From: IDS-8 sp036381215
GTDB taxonomy: Bacteria > Pseudomonadota > Gammaproteobacteria > Steroidobacterales > Woeseiaceae
Length of the DNA stretch: 64,000 bases
Direction: 5' to 3'
NCBI GenBank assembly: GCA_036381215.1
Contig: DASVDF010000004.1
Location: 13,704 to 77,703 of the forward strand
Positions 26,565-35,767 of the stretch are shown in pieces (the first letter of the stretch is position 1; the number at the start of each line of letters is the position of its first letter). A program made the translations under genes and the position numbers. The notes under the pieces are model-generated. The model made no database searches, had not been told where the DNA came from, and saw nothing but the letters and a program-made list of their open reading frames with translations.

Positions 26565-27137
26565 TTACCAGCGAAAACGCCAGGTCATCGTCGGGTCGCC
26601 GAGCCGCTTGCGGCGGTAACGGCGCATGCGCGCGTGCAATTGCGCGCGCTTGTCTTTGAGCCAGTCCTCGCGATTGATGTGCGGGTCCTGTCCCTGCTCG
26701 AGGCGCTTGCGCTCCTCGTTCGAGCGGAAGACGCAGAACTCTTCGTAGTGCTCGATCTCGTTCTTGAGCTCGCGCAGGATGAGCTCGACGTAAATGGCGT
26801 CGTCGAGGAAGCCGATGCCGGGGATGCTGTCCGGAATGAGGTCCTGCGGGTTCGTGAAATAGACGAGGGCGCCGCGGATCCGGGCTCGCTCCTCCTCGTT
26901 CAGCTTCCACTCGTCGTCCCGGACCATGTTGATCACGGTCTCGAGCTTGAATAGGCGGCTGGAAATGAAATCGGGGAGGTCCCCCCGCGCCCGCGCCTCG
27001 TCGATCATCTTCTGGGCGGCGGTCTCGATCTGCCCGGATTCCTGGCCGTCCTCCATCGCCATCTTGGCGCGGTCCACGATTTCCTGGAAATGCTCCAGGT
27101 CTTCGTCGCTGAGGGTGAAGGTGATGTCGAGCGCCAT
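26565..27137 (-). CDS. YkvA/DUF1232-family protein
   Basis: 190 aa. The DUF1232 core is seen in ALVYFTNPQDLIPDSIPGIG followed by FLDDAIYVELILREL. The N-terminal 90 residues are helical and charged, and the C-terminus is strongly basic (RRYRRKRLGD). The function of the family is unknown; it is often membrane-associated. An AAAAA-rich spacer with GGACCTGGAAAAA precedes the ATG. Monocistronic. Confidence 0.8.
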   Translation of the reverse strand: MALDITFTLSDEDLEHFQEIVDRAKMAMEDGQESGQIETAAQKMIDEARARGDLPDFISSRLFKLETVINMVRDDEWKLNEEERARIRGALVYFTNPQDLIPDSIPGIGFLDDAIYVELILRELKNEIEHYEEFCVFRSNEERKRLEQGQDPHINREDWLKDKRAQLHARMRRYRRKRLGDPTMTWRFRW

Positions 27138-27309
27138 TTTTTCCAGGTCCTGTGTGTGCTTGCGGTTGCGGGCGAGCGAATCATTTTATATGGATCGGGG
27201 CGAATGGGCCATCGCTGCCGGACCCGCTGCATGACGCGGTGCGTGCGGGGCGGACGTGTGGGCGCGCCAGCGTGGCGGGCCCTGCCGGGGCGCGGTGACG
27301 GCGGTGGAT

Positions 27310-27807
27310 TCAGCCGCTGTTGTACGGGTCGAAGCCGCCGCCGTCATCGCGCTTCGGCTTCGGTTTGCCAGCGGGCGACGGCCGCGCCGTGGGGGACGGC
27401 CGCTCCGGTCGCAAGCGGCCCGTGTCCAGTCGCCGGCGCAGCACCTGCGTGCTGACGAGCGACAGCTCCTCGGCGCCGCTGCCCGCTGCCTCCGGACCGG
27501 CGCGCGGCGGGCCCGCGGCAGGGCGCTCGCCGAGTGCCGCCGCGACTTCCTCTTCCGCCACGATCTGGAACAGTCCGGTCGTCGGGTCGCGCGCGAGCAC
27601 GCCCTCGGCGTCGCCGGCGAGCGCGGCCTCGATCGCCGTGCGGCTCTCCTCGCTGCTTCCGGCGAGCAGCTGCTCGAGCTGCTCGGTCGACACGAGCTCG
27701 AGCTCGGCCGTTTCGATCTCGCCGGCCCAGACGCTCCGTCCGCGTTCGTCCGTCTTGATTTTGGCCGGTCGGCGGATACGGATCGTCGCCGTGTATTCGT
27801 CCGCCAT
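27310..27807 (-). CDS. Hypothetical protein with disordered C-terminus
   Basis: 165 aa from the ATG at 27807, chosen because AGGTGA lies six bases upstream; the frame is open to 27882. Residues 1-90 are predicted globular (YTATIRIRRPAKIKTDERGR followed by an acidic ELELVSTEQLEQLL). The last 70 residues are rich in Pro, Gly, Arg and Lys and end GGGFDPYNSG, a short terminal motif that might be a binding tag. Not recognised. Confidence 0.6.
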   Translation of the reverse strand: MADEYTATIRIRRPAKIKTDERGRSVWAGEIETAELELVSTEQLEQLLAGSSEESRTAIEAALAGDAEGVLARDPTTGLFQIVAEEEVAAALGERPAAGPPRAGPEAAGSGAEELSLVSTQVLRRRLDTGRLRPERPSPTARPSPAGKPKPKRDDGGGFDPYNSG

Positions 27808-27969
27808 GCTCGTCACCTGCGTCGCACGCTGCAGGCCGCCAATGTAGCGCGGCATGCGCCGGATCGCCATGAAGTCCGTCAAAAACCGGGCCTGCGCGCG
27901 GCTATCGATCGGCGTGACGGAGTGTTAGGCTGAAAGCACGCCGGCATGTGTACTGTCCAGGAGGACTCC

Positions 27970-28521
27970 ATGACCCAGTACCAGATCGGCGTGGTCGTCG
28001 GCAGCCTGCGCCGCGAATCCTTCAACCGCAAACTCGCGAACGGCGTCATCAGGCTCGGCCCGCCGGAATTCGCCTTCCGGGAACTCGAGATCGGCGATCA
28101 GCCGCTCTACAACCAGGACACCGATCGCGATCAGCCCGAAGCGGTCAAGCGGCTGAAGAGCGAGATCCGCGAATGCCAGGGCATCCTGTTCGTCACCCCC
28201 GAGTACAACCGCTCGATGCCGGGTGTGCTGAAGAACGCGCTCGACAACGCCTCGCGGCCCTACGGCGACAGCGCGTGGGCCGGAAAGCCCTGCGGCATCA
28301 TGGGCGTTTCGTCCGGCCAGATCGGCACCGCGTGCGCCCAGCAGCATCTGCGCGATTCGCTGGCGTATCTCGACATGCCCGTGCTGGGGCAGCCGGAGGT
28401 CTACATCACGTTCAGCGACGAGCTCATCAACGCCGACGGCAGCATCGGCGCCGGGAGCCGCGACTTCCTGAAGGGCTGGATGGACCGGTTTGCGGCGTGG
28501 GTGAAGCTCCACGCGACCTGA
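27970..28521 (+). CDS. NADPH-dependent FMN reductase
   Basis: 183 aa from the ATG at 27970, with CAGGAGG eight bases upstream. The flavodoxin-like fold shows the FMN-phosphate loop GSLRRESFNRKLA, the TPEYNRSMPGVLKNALDNAS signature and GVSSGQIGTACAQQHLR. Relatives reduce FMN, quinones or azo compounds using NADPH. It ends before a REPIN and is convergent with rnk. Confidence 0.92.
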   Translation: MTQYQIGVVVGSLRRESFNRKLANGVIRLGPPEFAFRELEIGDQPLYNQDTDRDQPEAVKRLKSEIRECQGILFVTPEYNRSMPGVLKNALDNASRPYGDSAWAGKPCGIMGVSSGQIGTACAQQHLRDSLAYLDMPVLGQPEVYITFSDELINADGSIGAGSRDFLKGWMDRFAAWVKLHAT

Positions 28522-28537
28522 CCGGGCGACGGGCTGC

Positions 28538-28597
28538 GCAGGCGCGCGCATTGCTCGCGACCTGCGAGGGTCCGTCGCGCGCGATGCGCGCTCCTAC
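28538..28597 (+). repeat. REPIN; supplies the rnk stop codon
   Basis: The left arm is degraded (GCAGGCGCGC, GCTCGCG); the right arm to 28597 is consensus. The opposite-strand TAG at 28594-28596 ends rnk. The FMN reductase gene stops 17 bases before the left arm. Confidence 0.88.
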
Positions 28598-29007
28598 CGG
28601 TGGTATTCCCCGGCGCGCTCCGGCTGGTACAGGATTTCGACGAGCTGCACTTTCAGCTTGCCGCCGCCCGGCCTCGGCCATTCGATCTCGTCGCCCTGCT
28701 TCAGGCCCAGCAGGGCGCTGCCGACCGGCGCCAGCACGGAAATGGTGCCCCCGCTCTCGTCCACGTCCTTCGGGTAGACGAGGCGCAGCGTGAACTCCTC
28801 GTCGGTCGAAGCCACGCGGAAGCGAATCGTGGAGTTCATCGTGACCACGTCCGGTGGAACGTCCTCCGGCGCGACGAGCTCGGCGCGCTCGAGCTCCGCC
28901 TCCAGCGCGTCCTTGCCCGGAAACGAGCCTCCCGGCAGCTTTTCCAGCAGCGCTTCCAGGCGCTCGGCGTCTCGTTCGGAAACGATGATTTGCGGTGTCT
29001 GGCTCAC
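28594..29007 (-). CDS. rnk: Nucleoside diphosphate kinase regulator Rnk (GreA/GreB-like)
   Basis: 137 aa from the GTG at 29007, chosen because AGGAGAGG lies four bases upstream (a further GTG at 29025 lacks this). The N-terminal short coiled helix pair (SERDAERLEALLEKL) is followed by the GreA/GreB C-terminal FKBP-like domain with ISVLAPVGSALLGLKQGDEI. Rnk binds RNA polymerase and is linked to NTP pools. Ends within the REPIN. Confidence 0.9.
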   Translation of the reverse strand: MSQTPQIIVSERDAERLEALLEKLPGGSFPGKDALEAELERAELVAPEDVPPDVVTMNSTIRFRVASTDEEFTLRLVYPKDVDESGGTISVLAPVGSALLGLKQGDEIEWPRPGGGKLKVQLVEILYQPERAGEYHR

Positions 29008-29165
29008 GATGCCTCTCCTGGGCACAGTAAAAACAAGGACTTCGCGGGTCCTCCCGCTCAGTATGGCGGCGGCGGCCCGTTTTGCAAGGTGACGGGAGGC
29101 ACCCGGACAGTGTTGCGTGGCGCTTTGTGGCAGTCTAACGCGCCTGAGGCAGGGGAGGAGTCCGC

Positions 29166-30506
29166 GTGACCCGCAACGGCCCCATCGACCGGATCATCCG
29201 GGCGACGACGCGCATCGAGCCCGGAGAGCAGAAGGCGGTTCTGCTCTCCTTCCTGTTCGTGTTCCTGCTCATGGCGGCGTACTTCATCCTGCGCCCGGTG
29301 CGCAACGCCATGGCGAGCAACTGGGACGACACCGGGCTCAGCCTGCTGTGGACCGGTACTTTCGTTTTCAGCCTGCTCGCGGTCACCGTCTACGGCGGCA
29401 TCATTCCGCGGGTCCGGTTCCGCTGGCTGGTGCCGGGCGTTTACGTCTTCTTCACGCTGTCGTTTTTCGCTTTCTACGCGGCCGCTACACAGATCGACAG
29501 CCGCGAATGGCTCAACGCCGCGTTCTACGTCTGGGTCAGCGTGTTCAGCCTGTTCCACGTGTCGGTCTTCTGGAGCTTCATGGCCGACATCTACAACCGC
29601 CACCAGGCACCGCGGCTCTTCGCGTTCATCGCCGCCGGCTCGAGCCTCGGCGCGATCACCGGCCCCGCGCTCACCATCGGGCTCGCGGAGGTCTTCGGCA
29701 CCTACGAGATGCTGCTTGTGGCTGCCGTCATGCTGCTGCTGCCGCTGCCGATCATCGGCGTGCTGAACCGGTTGAAGGTCACCGAGCTCGGCAATGCCGA
29801 CCTGCAGGCGGACCTGCGCCGCCAGGTAATGAGCCGCAACCCGTTTCGCGGCTTCACGCTGTTCTTCAGCGATTCGTTCCTGTTCGGCATCGGGCTGTTC
29901 ATCTTCCTGTACGTCTCGATGGGCGCTTTCGTCTATTTCCTGCTCGCCGACCTGATGCGCCCGTTCGAAGAGGCGACCCGCAGCCAGATGTGGGCGCTGA
30001 TCGACCTCACTGTGAACACGCTCTCGGTCGTCACGGCACTGTTCGTCACCGGCCGGATTGCGATGCGCCTCGGAATGGCGAAGACGCTCGCGCTCGTGCC
30101 GGCGGGCATCGCCGCGGGGTTCGTGATCGTCGCGGCGGCGCCGATCCTGGCCGTGGTCATCGGTCTTGAAATCGCCCGTCGGGCCGGCAACTATGCGATT
30201 ACGCGGCCCGGCCGGGAAATGCTGTTCACGATCGTCGACCGCGACCGGCGCTTCCGCGCCAAGCCCGTAATCGACATCGTCATCTACCGCGGCGGGGACG
30301 CAGTATGGGCCTGGGCCTTCACCGGGCTCACCACGGGGCTGGGGCTCGGTTCCAGGGCCGTTGCCGCGGTCGGCGCCTGCATCGCGCTCGCGTGGGCCGC
30401 CGTCGCGGCGTTCCTCGGGCGACGCTACGATCGCGCCGGTCGCGAGCCCGCGCCCGCCGAGGCTGGAGAGAGGACTCTGCATGACGCAAAACGCGTGGAT
30501 CTGTGA
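29166..30506 (+). CDS. Multi-pass transporter of the NTP/NDP-exchanger (TlcC)-like MFS superfamily
   Basis: 446 aa starting at GTG with GGAGGAG upstream. About twelve hydrophobic segments are visible (for example VLLSFLFVFLLMAAYFILRP and VTALFVTGRIAMRLGM). The N-terminal YFILRPVRNAMAS motif is typical of bacterial proteins related to ATP/ADP translocases outside the obligate intracellular clades. The cargo is unknown. It overlaps the thiolase start by 26 bases. Confidence 0.75.
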   Translation: MTRNGPIDRIIRATTRIEPGEQKAVLLSFLFVFLLMAAYFILRPVRNAMASNWDDTGLSLLWTGTFVFSLLAVTVYGGIIPRVRFRWLVPGVYVFFTLSFFAFYAAATQIDSREWLNAAFYVWVSVFSLFHVSVFWSFMADIYNRHQAPRLFAFIAAGSSLGAITGPALTIGLAEVFGTYEMLLVAAVMLLLPLPIIGVLNRLKVTELGNADLQADLRRQVMSRNPFRGFTLFFSDSFLFGIGLFIFLYVSMGAFVYFLLADLMRPFEEATRSQMWALIDLTVNTLSVVTALFVTGRIAMRLGMAKTLALVPAGIAAGFVIVAAAPILAVVIGLEIARRAGNYAITRPGREMLFTIVDRDRRFRAKPVIDIVIYRGGDAVWAWAFTGLTTGLGLGSRAVAAVGACIALAWAAVAAFLGRRYDRAGREPAPAEAGERTLHDAKRVDL

Positions 30507-31692
30507 CGCGATCCGTACGCCCATCGGGCGTTACGGCGGTGCGCTCGCCGCCGTGCGCGCCGACGATCTCGGCGCGCTGCCGCTCTCCGAGCTGCTGCGC
30601 CGCCATCCGGGCCTCGATCCGGCCGCGATCGACGACGTAATTCTCGGCTGTGCCAACCAGGCGGGCGAGGACAACCGCAACGTCGCGCGCATGTCGCTGC
30701 TGCTTGCGGGACTGCCGCCGTCGGTGCCGGGCGCTACCGTGAACCGGCTCTGCGGCTCCGGCATGAACGCCGTCGGCAACGCCGCGCACGCGATTCGCGC
30801 CGGCGAGGCGGAGCTCGTGCTCGCGGGCGGGCTCGAATCGATGTCGCGCGCGCCGTTCGTCGTCGCCAAGGCCGCCTCGGCGTTCGATCGCCGGGCCGAG
30901 ATGTACGACACGACGCTCGGCTGGCGCTTCGTGAACCGCGCGCTCGAAGCGCAGTACGGCACCGACTCGATGGCGGAGACGGCCGAGAACGTCGCCGCCG
31001 ACTTCGGCGTATCGCGCGCGGACCAGGACGCGTTCGCGCTGCGCAGCCAGCAGCGCGCGGCGGCGGCGATGCAGGCTGGCCGCCTCGCCGAGGAGATCGT
31101 GCCCGTGCCGGTGCCGCAGCGCAGGGGCGAGCCGGTGCTCGTGGAGCAGGATGAGCACCCGCGCGCCGACACCAGCCTCGAGGCCCTCGCGAGGTTGCAG
31201 CCGATCGTGCGCGCCGACGGCACGGTGACGGCAGGCAATGCCTCCGGAATCAACGACGGCGCCTGCGCTCTCCTGCTTGCGTCCGATGCCGCGCTCGAGC
31301 GCTACGGGCTCGAGCCTCGCGCGCGGGTGGTCGCGTGGGCGGCGGCCGGCGTCGAGCCGCGGGTCATGGGCATGGGACCGGTGCCTGCCTCGCGCAAGGT
31401 GCTCGGCCTCGCCGGCCTTTCGCTGGACGACATGGACGTGATCGAGCTGAACGAGGCGTTCGCCGCCCAGGGCCTCGCCGTGCTGCGCGAGCTCGGCCTG
31501 CCGGACGACGCGGAGCAGGTGAACCCGAACGGCGGCGCGATCGCGCTCGGGCATCCGCTCGGCATGTCCGGCGCGCGACTCGTGACGACCGCAGCCTACG
31601 AGCTGCGGCGACGCCGGGCGCGCTATGCGCTCTGTACGATGTGCATCGGCGTGGGGCAGGGTATCGCGATGATTCTCGAGCGGGCGGCGTGA
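30481..31692 (+). CDS. Acetyl-CoA acyltransferase, 3-oxoadipyl-CoA thiolase (PcaF)-like
   Basis: 403 aa with GGAGAGAGG before the ATG. All thiolase residues are present: nucleophile C91 in VNRLCGSGMNAVG, GHPLGMSGARL and the terminal CTMCIGVGQG. IRTPIGRYGGALA and CANQAGEDNRNVARM are typical of PcaF/PaaJ-type enzymes that cleave 3-oxoadipyl-CoA to succinyl-CoA and acetyl-CoA. No other beta-ketoadipate or phenylacetate gene is nearby, so the physiological substrate is uncertain. GTGA overlap with the next gene. Confidence 0.85.
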   Translation: MTQNAWICDAIRTPIGRYGGALAAVRADDLGALPLSELLRRHPGLDPAAIDDVILGCANQAGEDNRNVARMSLLLAGLPPSVPGATVNRLCGSGMNAVGNAAHAIRAGEAELVLAGGLESMSRAPFVVAKAASAFDRRAEMYDTTLGWRFVNRALEAQYGTDSMAETAENVAADFGVSRADQDAFALRSQQRAAAAMQAGRLAEEIVPVPVPQRRGEPVLVEQDEHPRADTSLEALARLQPIVRADGTVTAGNASGINDGACALLLASDAALERYGLEPRARVVAWAAAGVEPRVMGMGPVPASRKVLGLAGLSLDDMDVIELNEAFAAQGLAVLRELGLPDDAEQVNPNGGAIALGHPLGMSGARLVTTAAYELRRRRARYALCTMCIGVGQGIAMILERAA

Positions 31693-32264
31693 AGACGGCG
31701 CCGATCGACAAGCACCTGCAGGAGGTCGCCGAGGTGATCCGCGGGCGGCGTACCGTGAAGCTGTACCTGAAGCGGCCGGTGAGCCGCGAGCTCGTGCTCG
31801 AGGCCATCGAGGCGGCCCGCTGGGCGCCGAACCACCACGTCACCGAGCCCTGGCACTTCTACCTGCTCGGGCCGGAGGCGATCCGCGAGGCCGTGGAGCT
31901 CACACGCATCGTCATGGCCGAGCGCAAGGGCGAGAAGATGGGAGCCTTCAAGGCCCAGGCGGCGGCGGAGCGGCCGGGCTGGGTCGTCGTGACGTGCCGG
32001 AGCTCGGACGACGAGTTGCTGCAGCGCGAGGATTACGCGAGCTGCTGCTGCGCGATCCAGAATTTCATGCTGTATCTCAGCGCCGCGGGCGTCGCGTCGA
32101 AGTGGTCGACGGGCGCGCTTACGCGCGACGAGCGCTTCCTGCGCACGCTCGGCATCGACGCGGAAGAGGAGTTCGTGGTCGCGCTCATCTGGTACGGCTA
32201 CGCGAAGGTCACCCCGGCCCAGTCCCGCAAGCCGGTCACCGAAATCGTCACCGAGCGCCCGTAA
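31689..32264 (+). CDS. Nitroreductase-family flavoprotein
   Basis: 191 aa from the GTG at 31689 (GTGA overlap with the thiolase). The fold signature is VIRGRRTVKLYLKRPV (FMN phosphate), ARWAPNHHVTEPWHF and the QREDYASCCCAIQNFML dimer helix. It probably reduces a nitro or quinone group or an unsaturated compound with NAD(P)H. Its true substrate is unknown. A strong hairpin follows seven bases after the stop. Confidence 0.88.
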   Translation: MKTAPIDKHLQEVAEVIRGRRTVKLYLKRPVSRELVLEAIEAARWAPNHHVTEPWHFYLLGPEAIREAVELTRIVMAERKGEKMGAFKAQAAAERPGWVVVTCRSSDDELLQREDYASCCCAIQNFMLYLSAAGVASKWSTGALTRDERFLRTLGIDAEEEFVVALIWYGYAKVTPAQSRKPVTEIVTERP

Positions 32265-32270
32265 AAGGGC

Positions 32271-32338
32271 TCGAACCGGTTTTTCGCCGTCCGCCACCGG
32301 GCCATCGTTGGCTTCCCGGCGGCGAAAAATCGGTTCGA
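32271..32338 (+). terminator. Long inverted repeat after the nitroreductase gene
   Basis: Arms TCGAACCGGTTTTTCGCCG (32271-32289) and CGGCGAAAAATCGGTTCGA (32320-32338) pair at 18 of 19 positions across a 30-base loop. It lies between the nitroreductase stop and the convergent hutI end and could be a bidirectional terminator, though no clear U-tract follows either arm. The TCGAACC end recurs in a palindrome at 44132. Confidence 0.6.
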
Positions 32339-32354
32339 CCTATGGCGGGTGGTC

Positions 32355-32379
32355 GGTCGCGCGCGATGCGCGCTCCTAC
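32355..32379 (-). repeat. REP, single copy; supplies the hutI stop codon
   Basis: Consensus REP on the minus strand. Opposite-strand TAG at 32376-32378 is the in-frame stop of hutI. No paired arm is visible toward the nitroreductase; a different hairpin occupies that side. Confidence 0.9.
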
Positions 32380-33581
32380 ACCCGGGCGACCAGCAATTCG
32401 TGCAGGGGGTTGAGTCCCAGCCAGTAGGACAGCTCGCGCGGGTGGCCGATGTCCCACACCGCGATGTCCGCGCGCTTGCCGGCCTCGAGCGTGCCGCGGT
32501 CGACAAGGCCCAGCGCGCGTGCCGCGTTGCGCGTCACGCCGGCGAGGCATTCCTCCGGCGTCAGGCGGAAGAGGGCGGTGGCGAGCGTCATCGTGGCGCG
32601 CAGCGAGCATACCGGCGAGGTGCCGGGATTGCAGTCGCTCGCGAGCGCGATCGGAATACCCAACGAGCGCAGCCGCGTGACCGGCGGCCGCTGTGTCTCG
32701 CGCAGCGTCAGGAAGGCGCCGGGCAGGAGCACCGCCACCGTGCCCGCGTCCGCCAGCGCCTCGAGTCCCGCGTCGGAAGCGTATTCGAGGTGATCCGCCG
32801 ACAGCGCGCCGTACTGCGCAGCGAGCGCCGCCCCTTCCGCGTCGCTCAGCTGGTCGGCGTGCAGCTTGACGGGCAGCCCGAGTGAGCCCGCGCGCGTGAA
32901 GAGCTCGGCGACCTGCCGCGCCGAGAAGGCGATGCGCTCGCAGTAGGCGTCGACGGCATCCACCAGCCCTTCCGCGGACGCGGCCGGCAGCACGGTGTCG
33001 TTCAGGAACCCGAGGTAATCGTCGGCCCGGTCGCGGTACTCCGGCGGCAGCGCGTGCGCGCCGAGAAACGAGGTCCGCACCGTCACGCCGTGCTCGCGGC
33101 CGAGCCGGCGTGCGACCCGCAGCATGCGGAGCTCGGTCTCGAGATCCAGCCCGTAGCCCGACTTGATCTCGACCGTCGCGACGCCTTCGGCGCGCAGGGC
33201 GGCGAGCCGCGGCGCCGAGGCGGCGGCGAGCTCGTCTTCCGACGCCGCACGCGTCGCGCGCACGGTGGACAGGATTCCGCCGCCTGCCTTCGCGATGTCC
33301 TCGTACGACGCGCCTTCCAGCCGTTGCTCGAATTCGCCCGCGCGATCGCCCGCGAACACGAGATGGGTATGGCAATCGATCAGGGCGGGGGTGATCCAGC
33401 GGCCACCGAGGCGGCGCGTCTCCGCGGCCGTGCCGGCCGGCCGCGCGCCGGCCGGCCCGATCCAGGCAATGGCGCCTCCCTGGATCGCGACCGCGGCGTC
33501 GGGAATCGCGCCGTAGCGCTCCCCGCCCGCCGTCATCGTGGCGGCGTGGCAGTCGGTCAGCAGCAGGTCCCAGTCGGCCAT
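32376..33581 (-). CDS. hutI: Imidazolonepropionase
   Basis: 401 aa from the ATG at 33581, which has GGGGA upstream; an ATG at 33614 lies closer to the operator and would add 11 residues. Amidohydrolase features: LIDCHTHLVFAGDR (HxH), VEIKSGYGLD, KLHADQLSD, the SADHLEYAS region and ASDCNPGTSP. HutI opens the imidazolone ring to formiminoglutamate. It is transcribed divergently from hutF across a HutC-type operator, so the two arms are probably co-repressed. Its stop codon is the TAG of a REP. Confidence 0.95.
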   Translation of the reverse strand: MADWDLLLTDCHAATMTAGGERYGAIPDAAVAIQGGAIAWIGPAGARPAGTAAETRRLGGRWITPALIDCHTHLVFAGDRAGEFEQRLEGASYEDIAKAGGGILSTVRATRAASEDELAAASAPRLAALRAEGVATVEIKSGYGLDLETELRMLRVARRLGREHGVTVRTSFLGAHALPPEYRDRADDYLGFLNDTVLPAASAEGLVDAVDAYCERIAFSARQVAELFTRAGSLGLPVKLHADQLSDAEGAALAAQYGALSADHLEYASDAGLEALADAGTVAVLLPGAFLTLRETQRPPVTRLRSLGIPIALASDCNPGTSPVCSLRATMTLATALFRLTPEECLAGVTRNAARALGLVDRGTLEAGKRADIAVWDIGHPRELSYWLGLNPLHELLVARV

Positions 33582-33627
33582 CGGCTCGTCCCCGATTGCA
33601 AAGGCCCGTAGCATGCACTAGCCTAGC

Positions 33628-33639
33628 TTGTATATACAA
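33628..33639. promoter_or_regulatory. HutC-type operator between divergent hutI and hutF
   Basis: Perfect 12-base palindrome TTGTATATACAA in a GC-rich region, 14 bases before hutF and 46 bases from hutI. GntR-family HutC repressors bind TGTATATACA-type sites, and hutC is the second gene of the rightward arm. One site could govern both directions. Confidence 0.85.
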
Positions 33640-33653
33640 CTACCTGCCGCGCC

Positions 33654-35015
33654 ATGACGTCCCTGTTCGCCCGCAAAGCCCTGCTCACCGACGGCTGGTC
33701 CGAGGCCGCGCGGCTGCGCGTCGAGGCGGGACGCATCGCGGAGGTCGAGACCGCGGCCGAGCCGCGGGACGGCGACGTCGCCTGCGGCATCGTCATCCCC
33801 GGGCTCACCAACGCCCACAGCCACGCCTTCCAGCGCGCGCTGGTCGGCCGCACGGAGGAGCGCGCGCCGGCGGCAAGGGATACGTTCTGGACCTGGCGCA
33901 CCCGCATGTACGCGCTCGCACACAGGATCGACGCGGACGCGCTCACGGCGATCGCGCGCGAGGCGTATTGCGAAATGGTGGCGGCCGGCTACACCGGCGT
34001 CGCCGAGTTCCACTATCTCCTCTCCGAGCCCGGTGACCCCCGTTCGGGCCTGGCCATGCTGCGCGCGCTGGCCACCGCGGCCGCCGACAGCGGCATCCGC
34101 CTGACGTACATCCCGGTACTGTACGAGCGCGCAGGCTTCGACGATGCGCGCCCGAACGAAGACCAGCGGCGGTTTGCGACCACGCTCGAGACTTTCGAGG
34201 CGCATTACCGCGAAGCCTGGGAAACCGCCGACGGCGTACGCGTAGGGATCGGCGTGCACAGCCTGCGTGCCGCGTCCGCGGCGTCGCTCGCGCGGGTCGC
34301 GCAAATCGCGGCGGACGACGGCGTGCCGATGCACATCCACGTTGCCGAGCAGCAGCTGGAAGTGGAGCAGTGCCTGGACGCGCTGGGCGCGCGCCCGGTG
34401 CGCTGGCTGCTGCGCGAGCACGACGTCGACGGGCGCTGGTGCCTCGTGCACGCGACGCACGTGGACGACGAGGAGGTCGAAGCGCTCGCGAAGAGCGGCG
34501 CCGTCGCGTGCCTCTGTCCGAGCACCGAGGCGAACCTCGGCGACGGCCTGTTCCCGCTCGCGAGTTACCTGGAGCACGGCGGCCGCATCGCAATCGGCTC
34601 GGACAGCCACGTGTCGATCAATCCGTTCGAGGAGCTGCGCTGGCTCGAATACGGCCAGCGCCTGGTCTCGATGAGCCGCAACGTCGCCCGGTACGGCCGC
34701 GAGGCGCACACCGGCCGCAGCCTGTTCGAGCTCGCGCTGGAAGGCGGCGCGCTGGCCGGCGGCTGGCAGACGCGCGGTCTCGCGCGCGGCGCGCCGGCCG
34801 ATCTGGTCGTGCTCGACGACGACAGCCCGATGCTCGTCGGGCACGAGCCGGAGTCGCTGCTGGATGCGCTCGTGTTCTCGGGCTTCACGCTGCCGATCGA
34901 CCGCGTGATGGTGCAGGGCGAGTGGCGGGTGACCGACGGCCGGCACGCGGCCGCCGAGCACGCGCAGCGCGAGTACGCGCGCACCATCCGGCGGCTGTTC
35001 GCCAGGGGTGTTTGA
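33654..35015 (+). CDS. hutF: Formimidoylglutamate deiminase
   Basis: 453 aa. HutF/amidohydrolase signatures: PGLTNAHSHAFQRAL (HxH), VGIGVHSLRA, PMHIHVAEQ, LVHATHVDD and the IGSDSHVSINPFEELRWLEY end. It deaminates formiminoglutamate to N-formylglutamate, the branch point that defines the five-step pathway finished by HutG. The gene begins 14 bases after the operator; hutC follows after two bases. Confidence 0.95.
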   Translation: MTSLFARKALLTDGWSEAARLRVEAGRIAEVETAAEPRDGDVACGIVIPGLTNAHSHAFQRALVGRTEERAPAARDTFWTWRTRMYALAHRIDADALTAIAREAYCEMVAAGYTGVAEFHYLLSEPGDPRSGLAMLRALATAAADSGIRLTYIPVLYERAGFDDARPNEDQRRFATTLETFEAHYREAWETADGVRVGIGVHSLRAASAASLARVAQIAADDGVPMHIHVAEQQLEVEQCLDALGARPVRWLLREHDVDGRWCLVHATHVDDEEVEALAKSGAVACLCPSTEANLGDGLFPLASYLEHGGRIAIGSDSHVSINPFEELRWLEYGQRLVSMSRNVARYGREAHTGRSLFELALEGGALAGGWQTRGLARGAPADLVVLDDDSPMLVGHEPESLLDALVFSGFTLPIDRVMVQGEWRVTDGRHAAAEHAQREYARTIRRLFARGV

Positions 35016-35017
35016 CG

Positions 35018-35767
35018 GTGGCGGCGCAGCCGAAACCTCGCTACCAGCAGCTCAAGGACATGATCGTCGCGCAGATCTCGCGCGGCGAGCTGAAGCCGCG
35101 CGACCGCGTGCCTTCCGAGAACGAGCTGGTGGACGCGGCCGGCGTGTCGCGCATGACGGCGAACCGGGCGCTGCGCGAGCTCCTCGACGCGGGCATCGTC
35201 ACGCGTGTGGCGGGTGTCGGCACGTTCGTCGCCGATTTCAAGGCGCAGTCGCACCCGCTCGAGGTGCGCAACATCGCCGACGAGATCGCGCGCCGCGGGC
35301 ATCGCCATTCCGCGCGCGTGCTGCGGGTCGCGAAAGAACGCTCGAGCGCCGAGGTCGCGGAGGCGCTCGCGATCCGCGCGGGCGAGCCGGTGTTCCACGT
35401 GCTCGTGGTGCACGAGGAGAGCACCGCGCCGATCCAGCTCGAGGATCGCTACGTGCTCGCGTCGTTCGCGCCCGACTGCCTCGGGCAGGACTTCACGAAA
35501 ACCACGCCGGGCGCCTGGCTCTCGGGCATCTCGCCGCTGCAGGCGGCCGAGCACGTGCTGCGCGCGGCGATGCCCGACGAACGGGTGCGCGACGGCCTGG
35601 CGATGCCGGAAGGCGAGCCCTGCCTGCTCGTCGTCCGCCGCACCTGGGCGCACGGCCGCATCGTGAGCTACGCGCGCCTGTGGCATCCCGGCAGCCGCTT
35701 CGAGCTCACGGGCGTGTACGCACCGCCCGGCACCGCCGCACCCGAATCCGGAGGACCCCTGCAATGA
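35018..35767 (+). CDS. hutC: Histidine-utilisation repressor HutC (GntR family)
   Basis: 249 aa from the GTG at 35018. The N-terminal winged helix-turn-helix covers about residues 5-70 (PRYQQLKDMIVAQISRGEL, VPSENELV, VSRMTANRALRELLDAG). A UTRA effector domain fills the rest (HSARVLRVAKE, VLVVHEEST, LEDRYV). HutC represses hut genes until urocanate binds. Autoregulation through the operator at 33628 is likely because the gene is in the rightward arm. ATGA overlap with hutU. Confidence 0.93.
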   Translation: MAAQPKPRYQQLKDMIVAQISRGELKPRDRVPSENELVDAAGVSRMTANRALRELLDAGIVTRVAGVGTFVADFKAQSHPLEVRNIADEIARRGHRHSARVLRVAKERSSAEVAEALAIRAGEPVFHVLVVHEESTAPIQLEDRYVLASFAPDCLGQDFTKTTPGAWLSGISPLQAAEHVLRAAMPDERVRDGLAMPEGEPCLLVVRRTWAHGRIVSYARLWHPGSRFELTGVYAPPGTAAPESGGPLQ

